DNA of 64,000 nt from Microbacterium stercoris (GTDB lineage Bacteria; Actinomycetota; Actinomycetes; Actinomycetales; Microbacteriaceae): contig NZ_JAGFOA010000004.1 of assembly GCF_017592545.1 (NCBI RefSeq), positions 372,001-436,000 on the forward strand, given 5' to 3'. A program made the position numbers and the translations under genes. The notes beneath the pieces are model-generated. The model saw only the letters and a program-made list of their open reading frames with translations. It made no database searches and was not told the DNA's origin. Of this stretch, positions 56,244-64,000 are shown piece by piece. The stretch's first letter is position 1. Every line of letters starts with the position of its first letter.

Positions 56244-56828
56244 CTATGTTCGAGCGACACGCTTCGTCCGCGAGCGCTTCTCCGCCTCGGCCCACGCGCG
56301 CTGAGCGGGGGTGAGCGAGGTGTCCGCCACGTGCGCCTGGGCGGAGACTCCCCCGCCCCAGGCGTGGCACAGCGCCAACGCGAGTGCGTCCGCGGCGTCG
56401 GCGGGCTGAGGGAGAGCATCGAGGCGCAGCACGCGCTGGATCATGGTCTGCACCTGCAGCTTGTCGGCCGCGCCATAGCCGGTGACCGCGGCTTTGACCT
56501 CGCTCGGCGTGTGGGTCGCCGCCGGGATCCCACGCTCTGCCGCGAGCATCAGCGCGACGCCGCTGGCCTGCGCCGTGCCGGTGACCGAATGCAGGTTGTG
56601 CTGAGCGAACACCCGCTCGACCGCCACGACGTGCGGCTGCGTGAGGTCGAGCACCTCCCGGATCCCACGTGCGATCGTGGCGAGTCGCTCGGCGATCGGC
56701 GAGTCCGCCGCCGAGCGCACCACGCCCACATGCACCAGGGTCGCCGTGCGGTTGCGCGCGACATCGACCACCCCGACGCCGCACCGGGTCAGACCGGGGT
56801 CGATGCCGAGGACGCGCAGAGTGCTCAC
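56244..56828 (-). CDS. ruvC: Holliday junction endonuclease RuvC
   Basis: Resolves four-way junctions by paired nicks. The 194 residues have the RNase H fold with the first aspartate in [13 protein letters not shown], the glutamate in [12 protein letters not shown], the basic [15 protein letters not shown] loop and the C-terminal [13 protein letters not shown] 20-residue basic tail follows. The GTG start has TACGCT 6 nt upstream, so leaderless initiation is likely. Confidence 0.96.
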   Translation of the reverse strand: MSTLRVLGIDPGLTRCGVGVVDVARNRTATLVHVGVVRSAADSPIAERLATIARGIREVLDLTQPHVVAVERVFAQHNLHSVTGTAQASGVALMLAAERGIPAATHTPSEVKAAVTGYGAADKLQVQTMIQRVLRLDALPQPADAADALALALCHAWGGGVSAQAHVADTSLTPAQRAWAEAEKRSRTKRVART

Positions 56829-56834
56829 TTCGCC

Positions 56835-56840
56835 AGCGTA
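56835..56840 (-). promoter_or_regulatory. Predicted -10 box of ruvC (leaderless)
   Basis: TACGCT on the minus strand, 6 nt upstream of the ruvC GTG, in the short gap after the phosphotransferase gene. Confidence 0.45.
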
Positions 56841-56877
56841 GGCGCACCTCACGCGAGCGGGCGGCAGCCCCGCCGGC

Positions 56878-57609
56878 TCATGCGATCGCCTGGCGCATCC
56901 GGGCGGCATCACGCCGGTACATCGCCGCGTGCGCGGTGAAGTCGGCGCGTCCCGTGGCCGCAGCACGGTCCTCCGTGAAGGCGGCCAGCTCCTCCACCCG
57001 GTCGGCCGCGGCGGTCCGCACCTCGTCGACCGACCACTCGGCCCCGTACGCCGCGATCAACGCGCGCACCCGCTCTTCCGGCGAGCCGTGGCGATCCGGA
57101 TCCGCGCCCGTGGCGTCGCCCACCCAGGGGGCGATCCGGTACGCCAGATAGGCGAGGTCGCGGATCCGCGGCCCCGGTGAGGCGAAGTCGAAGTCGATCG
57201 CAGCGACGGATCCGTCCGGGGCGAGCACGAGGTTGTACGTCGCGAAGTCGTTGTGGCAGATCACCTCAGCGGGCTCGCTCCGCGGCGCTCGCCACTCGAG
57301 CTCGAGGTCGACGAGGGTGACGCTCGCGTCGTGGATCCGCCGCAGCAGGGCGGCGGCATCGCGCATCACCCGCCGATCCCACAGCGCATCCGTGCCGACG
57401 AGCACCTCCCCGGGTAGGAAGCTCAGGATCTCGCGCCCGATCGAGTCGAGGCCGAGCACACGAGGCACGCCATCGACGCCCGCGGCCTCACACGCGCGCA
57501 GCAGTTCATGCACCGCCGGCGTCCATCGCCCGCTCTCACGACGGACGGTGTCTCCGATCCGGACCACCGGCGTCACGTTGCCGCCCGCAAGCACCTCTTC
57601 GTCCTGCAC
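56878..57609 (-). CDS. Aminoglycoside phosphotransferase-family kinase
   Basis: A 243-residue small-molecule kinase of the APH/choline-kinase fold. The catalytic loop is [12 protein letters not shown] (His, Asp and Asn in place) and the metal aspartate is in [21 protein letters not shown]. The N-terminal lobe is short. The substrate cannot be told; such enzymes act on sugars, amines or antibiotics, and the low length and core setting argue against an acquired resistance gene. It lies between the yebC terminator and ruvC, with a TACCGT box 6 nt before its GTG start. In M. tuberculosis this gene is not among the named ruvC neighbours I recall. Confidence 0.82.
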   Translation of the reverse strand: MQDEEVLAGGNVTPVVRIGDTVRRESGRWTPAVHELLRACEAAGVDGVPRVLGLDSIGREILSFLPGEVLVGTDALWDRRVMRDAAALLRRIHDASVTLVDLELEWRAPRSEPAEVICHNDFATYNLVLAPDGSVAAIDFDFASPGPRIRDLAYLAYRIAPWVGDATGADPDRHGSPEERVRALIAAYGAEWSVDEVRTAAADRVEELAAFTEDRAAATGRADFTAHAAMYRRDAARMRQAIA

Positions 57610-57615
57610 GCGACC

Positions 57616-57621
57616 ACGGTA
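57616..57621 (-). promoter_or_regulatory. Possible -10 box of the phosphotransferase gene (leaderless)
   Basis: TACCGT on the minus strand, 6 nt upstream of the GTG start. It fits TANNNT and lies just past the yebC terminator. Confidence 0.35.
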
Positions 57622-57633
57622 CCGGGAATGCGA

Positions 57634-57666
57634 CGGCGCCCCACCCGGAGACCGGATGGGGCGCCG
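57634..57666 (-). terminator. Terminator after yebC
   Basis: 15-bp stem CGGCGCCCCACCCGG with one mismatch and a 3-nt loop, about 17 bp after the yebC stop codon. It separates yebC from the phosphotransferase and ruvCAB. Confidence 0.8.
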
Positions 57667-57682
57667 CGAGGCGTGAGTCGAC

Positions 57683-58444
57683 TTACTCGTCGTCGGCCTC
57701 GAGCTCGGCCCGCACCTCGGGCGTCAGGTCGATGTTCGTGAAGACGTTCTGCACGTCATCGCTGTCCTCGAGGGCATCGATCAGCTTGAATACCTTGCGC
57801 GCGGTGTCGGCGTCGGCGGGGACCTTCACATTCGCGACGAACTCGGCATCGGCGGACTCGTACTCGATGCCGGCGTCCTTGAGAGCGGAACGCACCGCGA
57901 CCAGGTCGCTCGCCGGGGTGACGATCTCGAAGCCCTGCGGGTGCGGCTCCACCTCGTCGGCTCCGGCCTCGAGGGCGGCCATCATCACGTCGTCTTCGTC
58001 GACGCCCTCGCCCGACACGACGATGACGCCCTTGCGCTCGAAGTTGAACGAGACCGACCCCGGGTCTGCCATGTTGCCGCCGTTGCGGGTGACCGCCGTG
58101 CGCACTTCGGCGGCCGCACGGTTCTTGTTGTCGGTCAGACACTCGATGAGCATGGCGACGCCGCCGGGCGCGTAGCACTCGTACATGATCGTCGTGTAAT
58201 CGACGGCCTCGCCGCCGATGCCGGCGCCGCGCTTGATGGCGCGGTCGATGTTGTCCTTGGGAACCGAGGTCTTCTTCGCCTTGAGAACGGCGTCGAACAG
58301 TGTCGGGTTGCCCGCCTCATCCGGACCGCCGATGCGCGCCGCAACCTCGATGTTCTTGATCAGCTTCGCCCACGACTTGGCACGACGGGCGTCGATGACC
58401 GCCTTCTTGTGCTTGGTCGTCGCCCACTTGGAATGACCTGACAT
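57683..58444 (-). CDS. YebC/PmpR-family protein
   Basis: A 253-residue YebC-type protein, described in the family either as a transcription regulator or as a factor that helps ribosomes through difficult sequences. It begins [23 protein letters not shown] and keeps [32 protein letters not shown] and the NFERKGVI segment. Placement beside the ruv genes is common. A TAGACT box lies about 63 nt upstream. Confidence 0.96.
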   Translation of the reverse strand: MSGHSKWATTKHKKAVIDARRAKSWAKLIKNIEVAARIGGPDEAGNPTLFDAVLKAKKTSVPKDNIDRAIKRGAGIGGEAVDYTTIMYECYAPGGVAMLIECLTDNKNRAAAEVRTAVTRNGGNMADPGSVSFNFERKGVIVVSGEGVDEDDVMMAALEAGADEVEPHPQGFEIVTPASDLVAVRSALKDAGIEYESADAEFVANVKVPADADTARKVFKLIDALEDSDDVQNVFTNIDLTPEVRAELEADDE

Positions 58445-58506
58445 GACTCTCCCGCTCCGATATCCGTGGTCCCTGCGCGCTTCCGCACGGTCGAGGACCT
58501 CGAACC

Positions 58507-58512
58507 AGTCTA
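58507..58512 (-). promoter_or_regulatory. Predicted -10 box of yebC
   Basis: TAGACT on the minus strand in the 180-bp divergent gap between yebC and pdxY. It leaves a leader of about 60 nt. The rest of this gap shows no gene. Confidence 0.45.
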
Positions 58513-58624
58513 AGAGGATCACCGCGATCCGCGCCGCAGGGCCCGTGGCGCATCGCGGCGCCCGGTTGCGTCGAGGAGACGATCCCTGCGGGAGCACGGC
58601 CCCCGGGAGTGGGAGGATCAGAGC

Positions 58625-59476
58625 ATGAAGATCCTCTCGATCCAGTCGGCGGTCGCGTACGGACACGTCGGCAACTCGGCGGCGGTGTTCCCGCTGCAGC
58701 GCATCGGCGTCGAGGTGCTGCCCGTGTACACGGTCAACTTCTCGAACCACACGGGCTACGGCGCCTGGCGCGGCCCCCTCATCGCCCCCGACGATGTGCG
58801 CGAGGTCCTCACCGGCATCGAGGAGCGGGGCGCGTTCCCGCAGATCGATGCAGTGCTCTCCGGTTATCAGGGCGGCGTCGGCATCGCGGACGTCATCGTC
58901 GATGCCGTCGCGCGGGTGAAGGCCGCGAACCCCAACGCGCTGTACGCGTGCGATCCGGTGATGGGCAACGCCAAGTCGGGCTGCTTCGTCGCCCCGGAGA
59001 TCCCCGTGCTGCTGCGAGACAAGGTCGTGCCGGTGGCGGACATCATCACTCCCAACCAGTTCGAGCTCGGCTACCTGACGGACACCGAGCCCGGCGACCT
59101 CCCCTCGACGCTGGCGTCGGTGGACCGCGCGCACGAGATGGGTCCGCGCACGGTGCTCGTCACGAGCGTCGAGCGTCCGGACAACGCCGACGGCACGCTC
59201 GAGATGCTCGCCGCGGACGACAAAGGCGCCTGGCTCATCGCCACACCCCGTCTGCCCTTCAAGGCCAACGGTTCGGGCGACGTCACCGCCGCGCTGTTCA
59301 CCGCGCACTACACCGCGACGGGCTCGGCCGCCGAGGCCCTCGCGCGCACGGCGTCGAGCGTCTTCGGTCTGCTCGAGCAGACTCTCGCCTCGGGTGAGCG
59401 CGAGCTGCAGCTGGTCGAGTCGCAGCAGCACTACGCACACCCGCGGATGGAGTTCGAGGTGCGCCAGGTTCGCTGA
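58625..59476 (+). CDS. pdxY: Pyridoxal kinase
   Basis: Salvages pyridoxal to PLP. The 283 residues of the ribokinase fold start [20 protein letters not shown] and include [35 protein letters not shown] and the catalytic [10 protein letters not shown] with the C-terminal aspartate. GGAGGA precedes the ATG. It is convergent with pdxT and shares a long palindromic terminator with it, making a vitamin B6 cluster with pdxS, pdxT and pdxR. Confidence 0.95.
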   Translation: MKILSIQSAVAYGHVGNSAAVFPLQRIGVEVLPVYTVNFSNHTGYGAWRGPLIAPDDVREVLTGIEERGAFPQIDAVLSGYQGGVGIADVIVDAVARVKAANPNALYACDPVMGNAKSGCFVAPEIPVLLRDKVVPVADIITPNQFELGYLTDTEPGDLPSTLASVDRAHEMGPRTVLVTSVERPDNADGTLEMLAADDKGAWLIATPRLPFKANGSGDVTAALFTAHYTATGSAAEALARTASSVFGLLEQTLASGERELQLVESQQHYAHPRMEFEVRQVR

Positions 59477-59490
59477 CCGGATCCTCCAGA

Positions 59491-59542
59491 AGGTATGAGA
59501 AACGGCGACTCTGAGTGATCAGAGCCGCCGTTTCTCATACCT
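59491..59542. terminator. Long bidirectional palindromic terminator
   Basis: Arms AGGTATGAGAAACGGCG and its exact complement, then after one A/C mismatch an inner CTCTGA/TCAGAG stem and a 4-nt loop. The 52-bp element lies between the convergent pdxY and pdxT genes. TTTCTCATACC in one direction and the mirror in the other give no long T-run. It would end both transcripts. Confidence 0.8.
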
Positions 59543-59550
59543 CTGCGCGT

Positions 59551-60156
59551 CTATGCCGCCCGCGTCGTGGCGCGGGCGGAGATCCGGTCCAGCAGCATCC
59601 GGTGGAAGCGCAGCTCCCCCGTGACCTCCGGATGGAACGCGGTGCCGATCAGATTGCCCTGTGCGACCGCGACCACCCGGCCGTCGGGCAGCGCCGCGAG
59701 CACCCGGGCCAGCGGGCCGACCTCCTCGACGAGCGGTGCCCGGATGAACGCGGCGTGCACCGGCGCGCCCTCGAGCTCCGCAGAGACGAGGTCGGTCTCG
59801 AAGGACTCCACCTGACCGCCGAACGCGTTGCGGCGCACGGTGACGTCAAGTCCCCCGAACGTCTCCTGGCCGTCGATCGCGCCGATGATCCGATCCGCGA
59901 GCAGGATCAGTCCCGCGCACGTTCCATAGACCGGAAGCCCGGCGGCGATCGCCTCACGGATCGGAACCTGCATCCCGAAGGCGCGAGAGAGCTTGTCGAT
60001 CACGCTGGACTCGCCGCCCGGGATCACGAGACCGTCGACGGACGAGAGCTCTTCCGGGCGACGGACAAGCACCGCCTCGGCACCGAGCTCCCGGAGCGCG
60101 TTCACGTGCTCGCGCACGTCACCTTGCAGCGCGAGAACGCCGACGCGGGGGCTCAT
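59551..60156 (-). CDS. pdxT: PLP synthase glutaminase subunit
   Basis: Releases ammonia from glutamine for PdxS. The class I amidotransferase of about 201 residues has GVLALQGDVREH at the N-terminus, IPGGESSV, the nucleophile in YGTCAGLILLAD, and the His/Glu pair in GTAFHPEVTGE. The ATG overlaps the pdxS stop (TGATG); a GTG one codon upstream has better spacing to GGAG (8 nt) and may be the real start. Confidence 0.97.
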   Translation of the reverse strand: MSPRVGVLALQGDVREHVNALRELGAEAVLVRRPEELSSVDGLVIPGGESSVIDKLSRAFGMQVPIREAIAAGLPVYGTCAGLILLADRIIGAIDGQETFGGLDVTVRRNAFGGQVESFETDLVSAELEGAPVHAAFIRAPLVEEVGPLARVLAALPDGRVVAVAQGNLIGTAFHPEVTGELRFHRMLLDRISARATTRAA

Positions 60157-61067
60157 CACCAGCCGCGCTCCGCGAGACGGTGCGGCGCCGGGAGGTCGGA
60201 GACGTTGATGCCGACCATCGCCTCGCCGAGCCCGCGCGACACCTCGGCGATGACCTTCGCGTCGTCGTGGAAGGTGGTGGCCTTCACGATGGCGGCCGCC
60301 CGCTTGGCCGGGTCGCCCGACTTGAAGATGCCCGAGCCGACGAACACACCATCGGCCCCCAGCTGCATCATCATCGCCGCATCGGCAGGTGTGGCCACGC
60401 CGCCCGCGGTGAAAAGCACCACCGGCAGCTTGCCCGTCTCGGCGATCTCCGCGACGAGGTCGTACGGCGCCTGCAGCTCCTTGGCCGCCACGTAGAGCTC
60501 GTCTCGGGTCATCGAGCGCAGCAGGTTGATCTCCGAGGTGATCTTGCGGATGTGCTTCGTGGCCTCCGAGACGTCACCTGTGCCCGCCTCGCCCTTCGAG
60601 CGGATCATCGCGGCCCCCTCGTTGATGCGGCGCAGGGCCTCACCGAGGTTCGTGGCGCCGCAGACGAAGGGCACGGTGAACTTCTGCTTGTCGATGTGGT
60701 TGACGTAGTCGGCGGGCGAGAGCACCTCGGACTCGTCGATGTAGTCGACGCCGAGCTCCTGCAGAACCTGCGCCTCGACGAAGTGGCCAATGCGCGCCTT
60801 CGCCATGACGGGGATGGAGACGGCCTGGATGATGCCGTCGATCATGTCAGGGTCGCTCATCCGCGAGACGCCACCCTCGGCGCGGATGTCGGCGGGCACA
60901 CGCTCGAGGGCCATGACCGCGACGGCGCCGGCGTCTTCGGCGATCCGCGCCTGCTCGGGAGTGACGACGTCCATGATCACCCCGCCCTTCATCATGTCGG
61001 CGAGTCCGCGCTTGATGCGGCTCCCCCCGAAGGCGGCGTCGGTCGTCGAGGTGGTGGCGTCGGTCAC
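60156..61067 (-). CDS. pdxS: PLP synthase synthase subunit
   Basis: Builds PLP from ribose 5-phosphate, glyceraldehyde 3-phosphate and ammonia. The 303-residue barrel shows [19 protein letters not shown], the lysine-bearing [18 protein letters not shown] and [10 protein letters not shown], and the [27 protein letters not shown] phosphate loop in parts. GTG start with AGGAG 6 nt upstream. It is divergent from pdxR across a 101-bp region with a 35-bp palindrome. Confidence 0.98.
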   Translation of the reverse strand: MTDATTSTTDAAFGGSRIKRGLADMMKGGVIMDVVTPEQARIAEDAGAVAVMALERVPADIRAEGGVSRMSDPDMIDGIIQAVSIPVMAKARIGHFVEAQVLQELGVDYIDESEVLSPADYVNHIDKQKFTVPFVCGATNLGEALRRINEGAAMIRSKGEAGTGDVSEATKHIRKITSEINLLRSMTRDELYVAAKELQAPYDLVAEIAETGKLPVVLFTAGGVATPADAAMMMQLGADGVFVGSGIFKSGDPAKRAAAIVKATTFHDDAKVIAEVSRGLGEAMVGINVSDLPAPHRLAERGW

Positions 61068-61102
61068 GCGATGCTCCTGAGGTCTGGCCCGTCTGGGCGG
61101 GC

Positions 61103-61137
61103 TTTTGGCATAGGTCGAAGTTCGACCTATGCCAAAA
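61103..61137. promoter_or_regulatory. 35-bp palindrome, probable PdxR operator over the pdxS promoter
   Basis: TTTTGGCATAGGTCGAA, one central base, then its exact complement. Each strand reads TTGGCA, a 17-bp spacer and TATGCC, so promoter-like -35/-10 boxes fall in the palindrome arms in both directions. The site lies between divergent pdxS and pdxR, where MocR-type PdxR regulators bind in other bacteria. An operator role is inferred from position and symmetry. Confidence 0.65.
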
Positions 61138-61155
61138 AGTATCACGGTGCGCCAG

Positions 61156-61161
61156 TAGGCT
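61156..61161 (+). promoter_or_regulatory. Predicted -10 box of pdxR (leaderless)
   Basis: TAGGCT on the plus strand, 7 nt upstream of the pdxR ATG; no ribosome site is visible. Confidence 0.5.
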
Positions 61162-61168
61162 CGACACG

Positions 61169-62503
61169 ATGGACGACGTCGTGAGCAGCATCGAAGGTCG
61201 CACCGCCGCCGAGATCGCCGGCAGCGTGCGCGCGCTGCTCGAGCGCGGCGCGCTGCAGCCCGGCGACTCCCTTCCGCCCGTGCGCGCGCTCGCCGAGCGC
61301 CTCGGCGTCAACCGCAACACCGCCGTCGCGGCGTACGGTCTCCTCAGTCGCTCCGGCCTCGTCGTCGCGGGAGGCCGGGCGGGCACCCGCATCGCGCATC
61401 CCGAGCCGGTCGCGCAGGAGGGCTTCAGTCACGCGGATCCGGATCCGTCGCGCCGGCTGCGAGATGTCGGCGCGGGCAATCCGGATCCCGCCTGGATCCC
61501 GGATCCTTCTGCCTACCTCGGTGCGCTCGCAGGTCGTCCGGTGCTCTACGGGGAGCCCGTGATCGATCCGGATCTCGAGGCCGACGCCCTCGCGTGGATG
61601 CGCGCAGATGCCGCGCCTGCCGAACTGCGCCTCACGCTCACCAGCGGCGCCGTCGACGCCGTCGAGCGCCTTCTCGCCCAGGCGCTGACCCGCGACGACG
61701 CCATCGCTCTCGAAGACCCCTGCTGGCTGGCCAACATCCACACCGTCCGGCTCGCCGGCTACCGCGCCGTTCCGGTGCCCGTCGACGCCGAGGGCATGAC
61801 CGTGGACGGCCTGCGAGCGGCCCTCGCGCAGGGCGTGCGCGCCGTGATCTGCACACCCCGCGCACAGAACCCCACCGGCCATGGCCTGTCGGATACCCGT
61901 GCCGCCCAGCTGCGCGCCGTGCTCGCCGATCATCCGTACGTGCTCGTCATCGAGGACGACCACTTCTCGCTGCTCTCTCAGCAGCCGTTCCGCTCGATCG
62001 TCGGGCCGGACCACCGACGCTGGGCGCTCGTGCGGTCGGTGTCGAAGTTCCTCGGTCCCGACATGTGCCTCGCCGTCACCGCATCGGATCCGCACACCGC
62101 CGAGCGTCTCGCACTTCGCCTGAGCTCGGGCACCACCTGGGTCAGCCACCTGCTGCAGCGCCTCGCGCACGCGATCCTCGCGGATCCGAACGCGCAGGAC
62201 CTCATCAGCCGCGCCGGCGCGCACTACGCCGCCCGCAACGCGGCCTTCGCCGAGCTGCTCTCGGCGCACGACATCTCCACGCGAGTGGCCGATGGGCTCA
62301 GCGTGTGGGTTCCCGTCGAGGCGCCCGCCCCCCTCGTCGCGGCCGAGCTGCGCCGACGCGGGTGGCTCGTGCGCACGGGCGACGAGTTCTATCTCGACTC
62401 CCCCGCCGAACCGCACCTGCGGCTCACGGTCCACGACCTCACGGACGCGGAGTCCGTGACCCTCGTCACCGACCTCGCCGCATCGATCGCCGCGGCTCGC
62501 TGA
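61169..62503 (+). CDS. pdxR: MocR-family regulator PdxR (GntR HTH + aminotransferase-like domain)
   Basis: Transcription factor that probably senses PLP and controls pdxST. The 444 residues have an N-terminal GntR winged helix (about 12-75: [21 protein letters not shown]) and a C-terminal fold type I aminotransferase-like domain with the PLP-site region [19 protein letters not shown] and the lysine in [11 protein letters not shown]. PdxR of Corynebacterium and Listeria activates pdxST when PLP is low. The divergent position next to pdxS and the palindrome between them support this name. Confidence 0.9.
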   Translation: MDDVVSSIEGRTAAEIAGSVRALLERGALQPGDSLPPVRALAERLGVNRNTAVAAYGLLSRSGLVVAGGRAGTRIAHPEPVAQEGFSHADPDPSRRLRDVGAGNPDPAWIPDPSAYLGALAGRPVLYGEPVIDPDLEADALAWMRADAAPAELRLTLTSGAVDAVERLLAQALTRDDAIALEDPCWLANIHTVRLAGYRAVPVPVDAEGMTVDGLRAALAQGVRAVICTPRAQNPTGHGLSDTRAAQLRAVLADHPYVLVIEDDHFSLLSQQPFRSIVGPDHRRWALVRSVSKFLGPDMCLAVTASDPHTAERLALRLSSGTTWVSHLLQRLAHAILADPNAQDLISRAGAHYAARNAAFAELLSAHDISTRVADGLSVWVPVEAPAPLVAAELRRRGWLVRTGDEFYLDSPAEPHLRLTVHDLTDAESVTLVTDLAASIAAAR

Positions 62504-62552
62504 CGCGAGCGGATTCGTCGTGCGTCGGGTCCGCCCCGTCAAGCCCGTGTGA

Positions 62553-63091
62553 TCAGGCGGGCCAGGCGTCCGCGATCGCCCGGCGCACATCACCGAGCAG
62601 CTGAGGCAGCGCCTTCGTCTTCGCGATGATCGGGAAGAAGTTCGCATCGCTCGCCCAGCGCGGCACGATGTGCTGGTGCAGGTGCTCTTCGACGCCGGCC
62701 CCGGCCACGTGGCCCTGGTTCATGCCGATATTGAAGCCGTCGCAGCGTGAGACCTCACGCAGCACGCGCATCGCGGTCTGCGTGAGCGCGGTGATCTCCC
62801 CGGCCTCCTCCGCCGTCGCCTCGTCGTACATGCCGACGTGGCGGTAAGGGCACACCAGCAGGTGTCCGGAGTTGTATGGGAAGAGGTTGAGCAGCACAAA
62901 CGCGGTCTTGCCGCGATGCACGATCAGCGCCGACTCGTCATCCCGGCCCGGCGCGGCGCAGAAGGGACAGCCTGCCCCCCGGTTCACGTCGGCGCCGGCG
63001 GTGATGTACGCCATGCGGTGCGGCGTCCACAGTCGCTGGAACTCGTCGGGGACGGCGGCGAACTCCGCCGCCCCTTCGAGTTCGGCGGACA

Positions 63092-63092
<1 letters not shown>
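62553..63092 (-). CDS. HIT-family nucleotide hydrolase/phosphorylase
   Basis: A 179-residue HIT protein. The histidine triad is HLHQHIVPRW near residue 147, preceded by NIGMNQGHVAGAGVEEH, and a zinc-type CPFC pair lies near residue 42. The position after thrS matches M. tuberculosis Rv2613c, an Ap4A phosphorylase, so a dinucleoside polyphosphate substrate is likely but not proven. The ATG overlaps the thrS stop (TGATG), linking their translation. Confidence 0.9.

Positions 63093-64000
<908 letters not shown>

Noticed and set aside
56829..56966. Upstream extension of the ruvC frame into the phosphotransferase gene
   Set aside because: No family similarity in the extension; the GTG at 56826-56828 with TACGCT 6 nt upstream fits RuvC length and start.
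56878..57609. Antibiotic (aminoglycoside) resistance gene
   Set aside because: The fold matches, but the protein is short, lies in a core block, has host-like composition and no mobile-element signs; a resistance function is unsupported.
61087..61106. Plus-strand terminator (GCCCG hairpin followed by TTTT) upstream of pdxR
   Set aside because: No plus-strand gene ends before it; the T-run belongs to the palindrome arm. It may be a hairpin in the pdxS 5' UTR but cannot be assigned.

Overview
The window is about 64 kb of GC-rich (roughly 70%) chromosome from an actinobacterium, most likely a member of the Microbacteriaceae such as Microbacterium. This rests on the codon composition, many GTG starts, leaderless-type promoters, an ANTAR regulator beside polA, an mIHF domain joined to guanylate kinase, a helicase-dead PriA, a type 2 PyrF, and a gene order that follows blocks known from Mycobacterium tuberculosis (hisE/G/F/I-trp-lgt; pyr-gmk-rpoZ-metK-priA-fmt-rsmB-rpe; aro-efp-nusB; relA-secFD-yajC-ruvBAC-yebC-pdxTS-HIT-thrS). 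The taxon is an inference. I see no phage, IS element, CRISPR array or rRNA. The content is core housekeeping and nearly all of it reads on the minus strand.

Layout, left to right. 1-4.2 kb: the N-terminal part of polA, a plus-strand hotdog thioesterase, an ANTAR response regulator, tRNA-Leu(CAA) and pyruvate kinase. 4.3-10.3 kb: gltBD glutamate synthase. 10.4-17.5 kb: lgt, trpA/B/C, two small membrane proteins of the trp operon, hisI, hisF, hisG and hisE. 17.5-24.3 kb: rpe, rsmB, fmt, priA, metK, rpoZ. 24.4-33.9 kb: the pyrimidine operon pyrR-pyrB-pyrC-(PH-like)-carA-carB-pyrF-gmk, read right to left with stop/start overlaps throughout. 34-43.9 kb: nusB, efp, aroB/K/C/E, mltG, ruvX, alaS and a small membrane protein. 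44-48.9 kb: rpsD and rarA, then three plus-strand genes (a membrane stub, a DUF349 protein and an AbiEi-like protein). 48.9-58.4 kb: relA, secF, secD, yajC, ruvB, ruvA, ruvC, a phosphotransferase and yebC. 58.6-62.5 kb: a vitamin B6 locus, pdxY(+), pdxT/pdxS(-) and pdxR(+). 62.5-64 kb: a HIT protein and the C-terminal part of thrS.

The genes form biosynthetic and information-processing groups: tryptophan and histidine, de novo UMP synthesis with GMP-to-GDP conversion, the shikimate pathway, ammonia assimilation, PLP synthesis, Sec export, Holliday-junction processing and the stringent response. Control elements visible in the DNA include a PyrR-type RNA hairpin against the pyrR ribosome site, a 35-bp near-perfect palindrome between pdxS and pdxR that coincides with promoter-like boxes, several strong hairpin terminators, and a repeated TANNNT box 6-7 nt upstream of nine start codons that points to leaderless mRNAs.

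No stretch longer than about 300 bp lacks a gene; the largest gaps (about 180 bp each, upstream of rpsD and of yebC/pdxY) are promoter and leader regions. I found no convincing wholly new system. The points most worth checking are the mIHF-Gmk fusion, the pdx palindrome, the cyclophilin-less PpiB-like stub, the absence of trpE and coaBC from their usual places, and the leaderless-promoter pattern.
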